NCBI GenBank assembly: GCA_029204225.1
Contig: CM055102.1
Span: 46,764,998-46,828,997 of the forward strand
DNA: 64,000 bases
Reading direction: 5' to 3'
Source: Diphasiastrum complanatum
Lineage: Eukaryota; Streptophyta; Lycopodiopsida; Lycopodiales; Lycopodiaceae
In this document: piece by piece, positions 1 to 10,563 of the stretch
Layout of the letters: the number at the start of each line of letters is the position of its first letter
How positions within the stretch are numbered: the stretch's first letter is position 1
Made by a program: the position numbers and the translations under genes
The notes under the pieces: generated by a model
Seen by the model: the letters and a program-made list of their open reading frames with translations, nothing else
Databases searched by the model: none
What the model was told of the DNA's origin: nothing

Positions 1-35
1 AAAAAAGAGGGTACAGTACACGATGCAGGGGACTG

Positions 36-330
36 GTGCAGTGGCACATGGGCACTGCGGGTGAGCAGACCGAGGGGCCAATGGGACACCAACACAGGGG
101 GGTAGCATCACATGGGGGCAAGTACAGAGGCACATGGGCACTGTGGGTGAGCAGACCATGGGGCCAATGGGAGACCAACACAGGGGGGGAGCATCACATG
201 GGGGCAGGTACAGAGGCACATGGGACAAATCCGGACAGGTACACCTTCACATGGGCACTGTGGGGGAGCAGACCACGGACCCAATCAGAGGGCAGCATGT
301 GGTATAGGTACATGGAGCTGGTACATTAGC
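36..330. repeat. Subterminal tandem repeats of hAT copy 1, about 86-bp unit
   Basis: Imperfect head-to-tail copies of a GC-rich unit begin at about 45, 131 and 217. Each contains the words cacatgggcactg, gtgagcagacc, ggggccaatggga and agcatcacatggggg. The third copy is shortened and diverged. The same unit occurs twice in copy 2 (4532-4705). In hAT elements, repeated subterminal motifs commonly serve as transposase binding sites; that role here is inference. Confidence 0.75.
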
Positions 331-410
331 ACATCACAATTAATGGGGACAGGTACAAGGGCACATGGAGGGATCATCAACAACTGCACATGGGGGAACA
401 GGCTGTGGGG

Positions 411-420
411 TTAAATAGGC
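411..420 (+). promoter_or_regulatory. TATA-like element upstream of ORF2, copy 1
   Basis: The string ttaaataggc lies between the tandem repeats and the ORF2 start (527). The matching position in copy 2 reads ataaataggc (4750-4759), closer to a plant TATA box. Promoter function is inferred from position and conservation. Confidence 0.35.
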
Positions 421-526
421 ACTCGCGAGGCTGTGAGAGGCTTTGAGAGAGAGGCTGTGAGAGGCATTGTGAGAGTTATTGTGAGAGGCATTGTGAGAGC
501 CAGTTCGAGAAACAAGGTGTCGTGAG

Positions 527-805
527 ATGGCAGAGCGCATATCACCAAGGCCTGAGGGCGAAGCCAGGAGGAAGCTCGAGTAAGATGTCCGAAGGCACAA
601 CGAAAGGCATCGGAAGCAAGAGGCAGACATTGCAGAGATGCTGCGAGAAACACGGGATAGACACCCAGAGCTGCAGATCCCCGCCCCTGTTGTGGCCCCT
701 GCTCCTGCTGTTGAGCTGGATTTGGATGAGCAGATCGGAATGAACTTCACACGACGGCAGCTCATCGTGGTCAGGGAAAGGGCTGCCCGCCGTCGGGCTG
801 GCTAG
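527..805 (+). pseudogene. hAT element ORF2 (small charged protein), copy 1
   Basis: The frame begins MAERI and runs 92 codons to a TAG at 803-805. The equivalent frame in copy 2 has the same length with no indel, although the surrounding non-coding sequence does contain indels, which argues that it once coded. The protein is rich in Arg and Glu (HNERHRKQEADI), probably an alpha-helical or coiled-coil stretch, followed by a Pro/Ala linker and a basic patch (MNFTRRQL). Here a TAA at 581-583 (GAA in copy 2) breaks the frame. The frame stays readable past 805 as far as about 890. No family is recognised. It converges on the transposase tail of the same element. It could be an accessory protein or a DNA-binding partner; function is unknown. 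Confidence 0.5.
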
Positions 806-1391
806 GAGGCGGCTCGGGGTAACCGGGAGGCAGAGCGAGAGCGACATAACAATGCTCCTGACGAGGGCGAGGAGTCAGTGGAGGATCCATAGGAATGTTT
901 AACATAGATGGGGTCTAGCCGTATGTGGCTGACTGTTGTTATGTAATGTTCATTAGTAGATGAGGCAGCATTTAATGTCTAGCATAGTGTAAAAAACAGC
1001 CCCAGCCGTATGTGGCGGGAATATGTATTGTCATTTTGATACATCTGATGAATTAATGTACGGTGTGTTTTTTGTGCCATGCGTGCCTTGTGTATTGCAA
1101 TTTGATGTATGTGTTTATGAAATGCTATCAGGGGGGTTGTATTTCTGTGTTCTGCATATGCTCTCAATTTCTGTAGTGAAAACTAATTGAAAACACGCAC
1201 ACACCATTTGAAGCAAAACTGCAAGTAGAACATCACAATTACAAGTTGACAAATACACATTGTGCAGTGAATAGAATACGTCCAATATTGAATATAATAT
1301 GGAAAATGGTCTGAATACAGTGTTCGACCATCTGGTCGCCAAACATGGAACATGATATGAAACTGCTAAAAATAAAACAACAGAGCCACAA

Positions 1392-2885
1392 TCAGTGCTC
1401 TGGCTTTGACTCAGACGAATGCTCTGGAGACAACTCAGGGCCCCGAGCCGACTCTCACAGCCGATATTTGTGCCTGTCTGGAGCTGGCATGGGCTGTGTA
1501 TCAGAAGAGGACTCGTCACTAGCATCATCCAAATCTGCCTCCGCATCAGCCCCCAAGCAAGCCAAACCAGCAACACCTGCTCCACCTCGCTGTAATGCTG
1601 CACCTCTAGCTGTACCTGGAGCCCTGCGTGGTCGTCCTCTCCTCCCTGGCAGTTTCTGTGCCTTGCCTTTCTTGTTCGGTGCACCCTTGGGCCTTCCTGG
1701 TCTCTTGTGGACAAGAGGAGCTGTCAATGCCTCGTCACCCCCATGCAAATCACCTGGCTGGCTAGGCTAGGTCCAAGCTGAGGCCGGCTGGGATAGGGAA
1801 GCAAAAGAGGAAACTCCCTGTGCAGCTGAGCTAGGATGATGAGCTCGTGGAGTGTGTGCCCGTGGGGATGCTGCTGGTGGAGGGACTGGCTGTGAAGGAG
1901 GCAAGTACAGTGGCGATATGTATTGAAAGGGGCGCTGCGGTGGCCGATACTGGTACATCTTGGGTGCTGCCAAAGGGGGAGCCAGTGGAGTGGGTGCTGC
2001 CAAAGGAGGAGGACGTGGAGTGGGTGCTGCCACTGGAGGAGCAGCTAGAGGAGCCACTGTGGATGTGGGCGCTGCGAGAGAAAACCTGGGCACAGATGGT
2101 GGCCTGCCATGGAGACCTGGTGTTGCAGAAGTGGACGGCGATGGAGGGGCTGCAGGCCTGAATGGCATCGGTGGCACTGGAGGAGCTGTGCGGCGCACAT
2201 ATACCCTCTGAGGAGCTGGAGGAACTGTGGGCACCTCGTGTGGCTGCTCTGGCTGTAACTCTGTGTATGGCATGCTGGCAAGAGATGAAGGGGGTGCCCT
2301 GACACTCGGCATCTGCTGGGCCTCTGAATCAAATGTGGCAATCAGGTCGTCCAACTGGGCATCTGAATACAAATGCTCTGGGCTCTAGGCCTCATCCTGT
2401 GCACCATCCACTGAATCATCCTATGCACCAACCTCTGAATCATCCCGTGCCTCATCATGTGCACCCTGTAGACCCTGCATGGCCTCCCAATATGTGCAAT
2501 CAAAGTCATCTGGTGCCTCCTCCGGTGTGCTGTCGTAGTAACGGCCATGACTCTGTGCTGCACGCATCCAAACATCAGCGGGACCGGCATCTAAACTACT
2601 CTGCCCTCTATCAAGGGCCTCCTCCATCATGTCGACATAGATAGGTATGCCACTGGCCCCCCCGTGTGCCCTACCTGTCTGCCGGTACAACCTGCGCCAT
2701 GTGTCCCACCTCTGCCACCTGATGCACCTGTGACCCCTGCCCGTGGCGTGTGCCCTGCACCTGTATAATCTGCCTCATCCCTGTCTGGTCTGGCAAACAC
2801 AACCCGAATGGGCTCATCCTCGTCATGCTCATCCTCTGACACTGGCTCATCTGCCTCATACAATGGAGGCTCTCTGTGCTCAAGC

Positions 2886-2922
<37 letters not shown>

Positions 2923-4278
2923 TTGGCAAGCTCCCTCTCTCTCTCTGCCATCAACTGTGTGCCCAGGTCATCTACAGGCATGGGATGGGTGCTGTCCGTA
3001 GGCAAGTCGACCTTGCGCTCCAAATCTGATATCTTTGTTTGCGTGTGGGGGCTGGCTTACGGAGGTCCAGATGGCTGAACACCCGGAACATGGCAAGAAC
3101 ACGCCTCTTTCTGGTGACAAAAGTCACCAGGAAGAGGGCCTCCCGAACGATGGCTCTAACTTAGGGAAGTGCTCCAATGTCCCCCATCAGAAGGTCTATG
3201 CCGTGCGCTGCACAGGGGGTATGAACAATATGAGGGAACTCGGCCTCTAGCAGTACACCCATCTGAATGCAATTCCTGGCATTGTCCGTCACCACCGTGA
3301 CGACATGCTGTGGGCCTATGGCTAGGATGGAAGACCTGATGACATCAAACATAAACTCTGCAGATATGACTCTCCCCCCCCTGCTGCAATCCACTGCCCT
3401 CAAAAACTGTGTGCCCATGCAGTTGGAGACCAGGATGTTGAGGATCGGCCTCCTCCTGACATCAGTCCAGCCATCGGACATGATGCTGCAACCGTAAGTG
3501 GCCCAGTGCGGACGCAGAGGCTCCATCTCTCTAGACAAGGACTCAACCCTATCCCTCAGCATGTGTGTGCGTACAACCTCTGAACTAGGGACTCTCCAGC
3601 TAGGGCTGACAGACTGTGCAAGGCGGAAGGCCCTTCTGAAGGGCTCAGAGTCGGTGATGGCAAAGGGCAGGTTCAGCTCGTAAATCAGACTGGCCACGGC
3701 CTGTGTGCCCTCTCTGTCCATGTGCGGCTGATGCGCGCCGCGAACGGTCTGCTGCACAAGGGATCTCCCTGGTGGGCGACGGGTGGTGGACCTCCAGCAC
3801 GGTGCACCAACCGTGACGGGAATGGACGATGACGCGACAGGCTGGGCACTGGTGGATGCATCGGCTGTAGACGTGGAATGGGGAGAGTGGGATGCACTGG
3901 CAGGGATTGGTGCAACAGCATAGGTGGGGTGCACTAGTGGAGGGGCAACATCTGGCATGGGGTACGAAAACTGCTGGCTGAGGAGGTCATCCGGATGGGA
4001 AGGGAAGGAAGAAGGGATCTCTTCCACATCCTCGAAGGCCCCAGCAGTAGCATCCTGGGCCTGCTCGGGTGGCGGAGAGTCCATGAGAAAGTCGTAGACT
4101 GGGGGAGTGCGAGCAACAGTGGGTGGTGGTGGAACCGCAGTGGCAACTGGCAGACGAGATGGGACGGGATCCACCGGAATCTGAGCAGATGGGGGTGCGT
4201 GAGGCAGAACTGTCTGAGGGGGATGAGGGGCAAAGGGACTGGAGGAGGATGCACTCCCTCTCCTCGTGTGTGCCAGCC
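1392..4278 (-). pseudogene. hAT/DUF659 transposase remnant, copy 1
   Basis: Read on the minus strand from 4278. The first block (4278-3161) has a Ser/Pro-rich leader, then the DUF659 core with SDGWTDVRRR, VTDNARNC and TPCAAHGIDLL, containing the first two hAT catalytic Asp residues. A TAA at 3161-3163 interrupts the frame at the same codon as in copy 2. The frame continues to about 3041, where an internal deletion joins it to the acidic/proline-rich tail. That tail runs to a TGA at 1392-1394 and contains two AT-hooks (KRPGRPKG and RRGRPRR) near 1650-1715. Further stops are TAG at 1767-1769 (CAG in copy 2) and TGA at 1455-1457 (CGA in copy 2). Missing parts are the BED finger, the dimerisation region and the catalytic Glu. 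Not functional. Confidence 0.75.
2890..2919. repeat. (CT)n microsatellite inside hAT transposase tail
   Basis: About 15 CT units (GA on the coding strand) sit inside the tail coding region just after the MAERE codons. Copy 2 has only a few units at the same place (about 7337-7347), and the length difference changes the reading frame. Confidence 0.8.
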
Positions 4279-4315
4279 TACCCCCGGACGCGCGTTCGCG
4301 CCCGGGGTCCACTTC

Positions 4316-4360
<45 letters not shown>

Positions 4361-4440
4361 TAGTACCCTCTGGTACCGCTGGTATGGTACCGTTGGTACC
4401 ATATCAGTGGTACCGCCGATACTGTACCGCCTTGGGATAC
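4279..4440. repeat. Left terminal region of hAT copy 2
   Basis: GC-rich outer block (gcgttcgcgcccggggtcc), a TA microsatellite (about 4318-4358), then repeated ggtacc words to about 4434. In inverted orientation it resembles 10446-10636: shared cgcccgg, a gtcc/ggacc word, the TA tract and catag. It looks like an imperfect terminal inverted repeat; the exact outer base is uncertain. Confidence 0.55.
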
Positions 4441-4531
4441 TTACCAAAAAAGGACAAAAAGATGGAAAAAAAAGGGGTATTGGGTGTAAAAAAAGAGGGT
4501 ACAATACATGGTGCAGGGGACTGGTGCAGTG

Positions 4532-4705
4532 GCACATGGGCATTGTGGGTGAGCAGACCATGGGGCCAATGGGAGACCAACACGGGGGGAGCATCACATG
4601 GGGGCAGGCACACAGGCACATGGGCACTGTGGGTGAGCAGACCATGGGGCCAATGGGAGACCAACACAAGGGGGGAGCATCACATGGGGGCAGGTACAGA
4701 GGCAC
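4532..4705. repeat. Subterminal tandem repeats of hAT copy 2, about 85-bp unit
   Basis: Two nearly identical head-to-tail units start at about 4532 and 4616 and match the units at 45-330 of copy 1. Shared words are gtgagcagaccatgg and agcatcacatggggg. Confidence 0.75.
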
Positions 4706-4749
4706 ATGGATGGATGATGGGGATCCACATGGCCGATCAGGCTATGGGG

Positions 4750-4759
4750 ATAAATAGGC
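4750..4759 (+). promoter_or_regulatory. TATA-like element upstream of ORF2, copy 2
   Basis: ataaataggc lies about 175 bp upstream of the MAERI start at 4934, with a leader between them rich in GTGAGAG repeats (4790-4930). Conserved in position with 411-420 of copy 1. Promoter role inferred. Confidence 0.4.
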
Positions 4760-4933
4760 ACTCACAATGCTATTGTGGTCGGCATTTTCAGAGGCTGTGA
4801 GAGAGCTAGTGATAGACAGTGAGAGAGCAAGCGAGAGCCGGTGAGAGGCTGTGAGAGACAAGCTGTTTGAGAGACAGGGTGTTGTGAGAGGGTGTTCAAT
4901 GACCAGGGTGTTGTGAGAAGAAGGTCGATCGAG

Positions 4934-5212
4934 ATGGCAGAGCGCATACCACCGAAGGCCGATGGCGAAGCCAGGAGGAAGCTTGAGGAAGATATCCGAA
5001 GGCACAACGAGAGACATCGAAAGCAAGAGGCAGATATCCGAGAGATGCTGCGACAGACTCGGCAGAGAAATCCGAAACCGGAGCCACCCGCCCCCGCTGT
5101 GGACCCTGTCCCCGCTGTCGAGCTGGATCTGGATGAGTAGATCGGAATGAATTTCACACGACGGCAGCTCATCATGGTCAGGGAAAGGGCGGCCAGACGT
5201 TGGGCTAACTAG
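4934..5212 (+). pseudogene. hAT element ORF2 (small charged protein), copy 2
   Basis: Ninety-two codons starting MAERI; an upstream in-frame ATG at 4892 would add 14 residues, but the MAERI start is the one shared by both copies. The helix-prone RRHNERHRKQEADI block is intact. A TAG at 5138-5140 replaces the CAG of copy 1 after LDLDE, so only 68 codons are open. The frame continues through MNFTRRQL to a TAG at 5210-5212, which both copies share and which may be the true stop. It ends about 590 bp before the convergent end of the transposase gene. No homologue is recognised. Equal length in both copies without indels is the main evidence for a real gene. Confidence 0.5.
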
Positions 5213-5798
5213 GAGGCAGCTCGGGCTAACCGGGAGGCAAAGCAAGAGCAACAAAACAATGCACCAGACGAGGGCGAGGAGTTGGTGGAGGATCAGTGCC
5301 GTATGTGGCGGACTGTTGCTATGTAGTTTTCGGCAGTTTATGGTGCAGCAAATAACTAGATGGCTGCTTAAAATAGTGACAGTATATGTGATGGTATCTT
5401 GATACAACGGTTGAATATATACATAGTTGTTTTTTGTGCAACGCGAGCCTGGTCATGTAAGATGCAATCTCTGTAATTTTTTTAAATGCAGATGTATTAC
5501 ATGTGTTTATGAAATGTCGTTTGGGGTGTAGGGGTGATTGCTGTGCTCATGATGTAGGTGCATATATGTGAAGCTAGCATTCACTTTAAACGAAATTAAA
5601 TGAAAAAAGGATTCACACACGCACATAGAATGCGACATAAAATTGAAAATACAGCATCACATGTACAGAGCGACATACGCACAATGTGTAGCAAATAATG
5701 TAGGCCAAACACTGTATATAATGTGAAAAATCATTTGAGTACAATGGTAGACCGTCTGCTAGAGACAAACTACTGAAACTAAAAAAACAGAGCGACAA

Positions 5799-8700
5799 TC
5801 AACGCTCTGGCTCGGACTCAGACGAATGCTCTGGAGACAACTCAAGGCCCCGAGCTGACTCTCGCAGCCAATATCTCTGCCTGTCTGGAACTGGCATGGG
5901 CTGTGTATCCGAGGGGGAAGACTCGTCATCCTCATCCTCCCAATCAGCCTCCGCATCAGCCCCCAAGCAGGCCAAACCAACAACACCTGCTCCAACTGGC
6001 TGTGATACTGCACCTCTACTTGTACCTGGAGCCCTGCGTGGTCGTCCTCTCCTCCCTGGCAGTTTCTGTGCCTTGCCTTTCTTGTTCGGTGCACCCTTGG
6101 GCCTTCCTGGTCTCTTGCGGACAAGAGGAGCTGTCAATGCCTCGTCACCCCCATGCAAATCACCTGGCTGGCTAGGCTGGGCCCAAGCTGAGGCCGGCTG
6201 GGATAGGGAAGCAAAAGGGAACTCCCTGTGCACCTGAGCGAGGAGGATGAGCTCGTGGAGTGTGTGCCCGTGGGGCTGCTGCAGGTGGAGGAACTGGCTG
6301 TGCAGGAGGCGAGTACAGCGGCGATATGTACTAAAAGGGGCGCGGCGGTGGCCGGTACTGGTACATCTTGGGTGTTGCCAAAGGGGGAGCCAGTTGAGTG
6401 GGTGCTGCCAAAGGATGAGGATGTGGAGTGGGTGCTGCCACTGGAGGAGCAGCTGGAGGAGCCACTGTGGATGTGGGCGCTGCGAGAGAAAACCTGGGCA
6501 CAGATGGTGGCCTGCCATGGAGACCTGGTGCTGCAGAAGTGGACGGCGATGGAGGGGCTGCAGGCCTAAATGGCATCGGTGGCACTAGAGGAGCTGTGCG
6601 ACGCACATACACCCTCTGAGGAGCTGGAGGAACTGTAGGCACCTCATGCGACTGCTCTGGCTGGGACTCTGTGTATGGCATGCTGGCAAGAGATGATGGG
6701 GGCGCCCTGACACTCGGCATCTGCTGGGCCTCTGAATCCAATGTGGCAACCAAGTCATCCAGCTGGGCATCCGAATACAAATGCTCTGGGCTCTGGGACT
6801 CATCCTGTGCACCAGCCTCTAAATCATCCTGTGCACCAACCTCTGAATCATCCTGTGCACCAACCCTGGAATCAACCCAAGCCTCATCCTGTGCCTCATC
6901 ATGTGCACCCTATAGACCCTGCATGGCCTCCCAATCTGTGCAATGAAAGTCATTAGGTGCCTCCTCTGGTGTGCTGTCGTAGTAACGGCCATGACTCTGT
7001 GCTGCACGCATCCAAACATCTGCGGGACCGGCATCTAAACCACTCTGCCCTCTATCAAGAGCCTCCTCCATCATGTCGACATAGGTAGGTATGCCACTGG
7101 CCCCCCCTGTGTGCCCTGCTTGTCTGCTGGTATAACTTGTGCCATGTGTCCCACCTCTGCCACGTGATGCACCTGTGACCCCTGCCCGTGGCGTGTGCCC
7201 TGCACCTGTATCATCTGCCTCATGCCTCTCTGGTCTGGCAAACACAACCCGAATGGGCGCATCCTCATCGTGCTCATCCTCTAACACTGGCTCATCTGCC
7301 TCATACAATGGAGGCTCTCTGTGCTCAAGCCCAAGCTCTCTCTCTCTGCCATCAACTGTGTGCCCAGGTCATCTGCAGGCATGGGATGGGTGCTGTTCGT
7401 AGGCAAGTCAACCTGGCGCTCCAAATCAGATATCTTCGTCTGCAAGGTTTAAAATTTGCATGTCAGAGAGACAACTTTATGAAAAAATGAAACCAACATA
7501 CTAGGAGTCAACCAACATGCTATGGGAGAATAGCTAATCACCTGCAATGCGCTCGTAATGGTCGGAAGTCTCCTGGCGAGACGTGCGTTGGTGCTACAGA
7601 ACACCAACCGCTCCAACTGACTCACTGACAACCGGTTTCTTCTCCTCGTGTGAATCAGTGCCCATGTGCTCCAATTACGCTCACACACGGAGGCAGCGCA
7701 CTCCTGTGGTACGTGCAATGAAATGGTTCAGCACACGTGCACGGGTGGAATATCAACGAAACACAGCAAGGGATCATGAGATGAGATGCATACCTGTGAA
7801 AGGACCCACAGTGCAAGACGCTGTATGGATGGATAGGTGCTGCCGAACATGGTCCACCAGGTAATGGGGAGCTGCCTCCTCTCTGGATCCTGAGCAGCCG
7901 GGTGACCGAACGTGCCTATGCCGAAACGAAATGCAACGAGCTCCTCCATGAGCCTGATAGGATCCAAACCTATGTGTGGACCCACCCTGTGAATGTACTG
8001 AAGCCAATCGGCCTCGAGTTCCCTGTCTGCGATCTGTGTCGGAGAGAGGAAGAGGGGATGCAGCATGTGTGCAACGCTGTGGATACTCCTGTGGAAGTAG
8101 TTCCACCGCGTCTCCCATATGAACTTCAGCTCTGTCATCCTGCAGGTGAGAGGCATGTGGTTTAGGGCATTACGAAAAAACTTAACACTAACAGAAAAAC
8201 AAACTAGCAACCATTGAAAAGTTAAAGAACAATTACAACACTGTACCGCTTACCTCTCTGGCTACAAGATGGGCGGCTGCAGGAACTGTCCAATCCGGTC
8301 CATGAGCTCATACACCAGTCCAAGTGTCGACCCCTCGCTGTCAGCCATGCGGAGCACAATGTAGAGTGGTCGAAGCAGTCCTGACAATGTCTGTGCATCC
8401 CTCCAGAACTGGTCTCCCCTCACCGTGGAAGAAAAGTGCTCCCCATCCTCAGTGCGCGGAAACGTACTGGCACCCCAAAGATCACTGGCAACCATCTGTA
8501 GAAGCTGGGCCTTGCACCTAATCAAACGGTCGATGAACACCAAGTCGAATGCAAAGCGTGTGGGGGCTGGCTTACGGAGGTCCAAATGGCTGAACACCCG
8601 GAACATGGCAAGAACACGCCTCTTTCTGGTGACAAAAGTCACCAGGAAGAGGGCCTCCCGAACGATGGCTCTAACTTAGGGAAGTGCTCCAATGTCCCCC

Positions 8701-10137
8701 ATCAGAAGGTCTATGTCGTGCGCTGCACAGGGGGTATGAACAATATGAGGGAACTCGGCCTCTAGCAGTACACCCATCTGAATGCAATTCCTGGCATTGT
8801 CGGTCACCACCGTGACGACATGCTGTGGGCCTATGGCTAGGATGGAAGACCTGATGACATCAAACATAAACTCTGCAGATATGACTCTCCCCCCCCTGCT
8901 GCAATCCACTGCCCTCAAAAACTGTGTGCCCATGCAGTTGGAGACCAGTATGTTGAGGATCGGCCTCCTCCTGACATCAGTCCAGCCATCGGACATGATG
9001 CTGCAACCGTAAGTGGCCCAGTGCGGACGCAGAGGCTCCATCTCTCTAGACAAGGACTCAACCCTATCCCTCAGCATGTGTGTGCGGACAACCTCTGAAC
9101 TAGGGACTCTCCAGCTAGGGCTGACAGACTATGCAAGGCGGAAGGCCCTTCTGAAGGGCTCAGAGTCGGTGATGGCAAAGGGCAGGTTCAGCTCGTAAAT
9201 CAGACTGGCCACGGCCTGTGTGCCCTCTCTGTCCATGTGCGGCTGATGCGCGCCGCGAACGGTCTGCTGCACAAGGGATCTCCCTGGTGGGCGACGGGTG
9301 GTGGACCTCCAGCACGGTGCACCAACCGTGACGGGAATGGACGATGACGCGACAGGCTGGGCACTGGTGGATGCATCGGCTGTAGACGTGGAATGGGGAG
9401 AGTGGGATGCACTGGCAGGGATTGGTGCAACAGCATAGGTGGGGTGCACTGGTGGAGGGGCAACATCTGGCATGGGGTACGAAAACTGCTGGCTGAGGAG
9501 GTCATCCGGATGGGAAGGGAAGGAAGAAGGGATCTCTTCCACATCCTCGAAGGCCCCAGCAGTAGCATCCTGGGCCTGCTCGGGTGGCGGAGAGTCCATG
9601 AGAAAGTCGTAGACTGGGGGAGTGCGAGCAACAGTGGGTGGTGGTGGAACCGCAGTGGCAACTGGCGGACGCGATGGGACGGGATCTACCGGAATCTGAG
9701 CAGATGGGGGTGCGTGAGGCAGAACTGTCTGAGGGGGATGAGGGGCAAAGGGACTGGAGGAGGATGCACTCCCTCTCCTCGTGTGTGCCAGCCAAGCAGG
9801 CAGCAACTCTGGGTTAGCCACATAAGGAGCGGTGCAAAATCGGAGAATGCCCTCCGAAATGGTGTTCTCCCCTGCCACGAGCTGCGGCCCGTAGGTGTCC
9901 AGTAGTCGCTGCGTGTCGGGGACGGTCATGCTGCCACAAGGGGCAGCATTCAAGGTGGCACCATTTTTGGCGCGTGCACCGAGTAGATGGCCTTGAAGGC
10001 AAGTGAGGGATGCAGCAAACTCGACGAGACAGTATCAGCAGCGCACGATCTTCTGACCGGTCTTGTTGGCCTTGTCGGCAACCCATGTCTACCTCGTCCC
10101 ACAGACTGGAAAGGTCGGATTGCACCATTGTGATGGA
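5799..10137 (-). pseudogene. hAT transposase with BED finger, DUF659 core and AT-hook tail, copy 2 (dead)
   Basis: Gene model on the minus strand, about 1,340 codons spliced. Exon 1 (10137-8254) has a BED-like finger (VRC-stop-YC, then LQGHLLG), a Ser/Pro-rich linker and the DUF659 core with SDGW and VTDNA Asp residues. Intron 8253-8140 has clean gtaagc and ctgcag ends and keeps the frame. Exon 2 (8139-7794) has WETRWNYF and PAAQDPERRQLP. Intron 7793-7704. Exon 3 (7703-7542) has CERNWSTW with the catalytic Glu. Intron 7541-7440. Exon 4 (7439-5799) is an acidic then proline-rich tail with two AT-hooks (about 6030-6120). Stops lie at 10035-10037, 9129-9131, 8676-8678, 8262-8264, 6910-6912 and 6331-6333. 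There is a one-base shift near 10090, a 2-bp loss near 6215 and a GA-tract frame change near 7340. Such a long tail is unusual for hAT. Confidence 0.75.
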
Positions 10138-10445
10138 GGAAACTAGGGACAAAATGCAGATGAAGCTAAAGCTGCAAGGATGGAATGCTGGAAAAAAAAC
10201 AGCAGGGTACACTGTGTGAGAGACGCTGAAAATGGGCGAAGGCAGGGCGAAGCAAGTCAGATGCAAGGTAGGGCATTGCGTGGGCGAAGGGCGACGCAAG
10301 GAATCGAAGGCAAGCAGGCGGAAACCGTAGCGATGGCAGGGCGGAGGAGGGCGCAAAAAAATTTCTGATGAAATGCGAGGGGGGCGGGTAGTTTAGGTTA
10401 ATTTTTTTTTTAAAATATTAAATAATCAATAATATATTATATTAT

Positions 10446-10523
10446 GGTACCGCGGTACCAGTACGGTTCCGCGGTACCGGGATTCCCGGTACCCAGTACC
10501 GCAGGACCTATGATATATATATA

Positions 10524-10563
<40 letters not shown>

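Larger units (their letters stand above)
1..4278 (-). mobile_element. hAT/DUF659 DNA transposon, copy 1 (truncated, internally deleted)
   Basis: This is a second copy of the element at 4279-10636. The two can be followed side by side from base 1 (matching about 4492) to 4278. The left end lies outside the window. The right side stops inside the transposase gene at 4278, exactly where the terminal region of copy 2 begins. Compared with copy 2 it lacks the equivalent of 7444-8557, about 1.1 kb holding the 3' part of exon 1, exons 2 and 3 and the first bases of exon 4; the deletion joint has a two-base gc overlap near 3041. It therefore lost the hAT dimerisation region and the catalytic Glu. It keeps the plus-strand ORF2, the promoter-side tandem repeats and the AT-hook tail. 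Confidence 0.8.

Noticed and set aside
36-414. Plus-strand frames over the subterminal repeats
   Set aside because: Repeat-derived; no start context or conservation of frame between copies.
1847-2211. Plus-strand Gly/Ala-rich frames (also at 6228-6619)
   Set aside because: They are antisense shadows of the proline-rich transposase tail.
3267-3683. Plus-strand frames opposite the DUF659 core
   Set aside because: Shadows of the transposase; no known motif.
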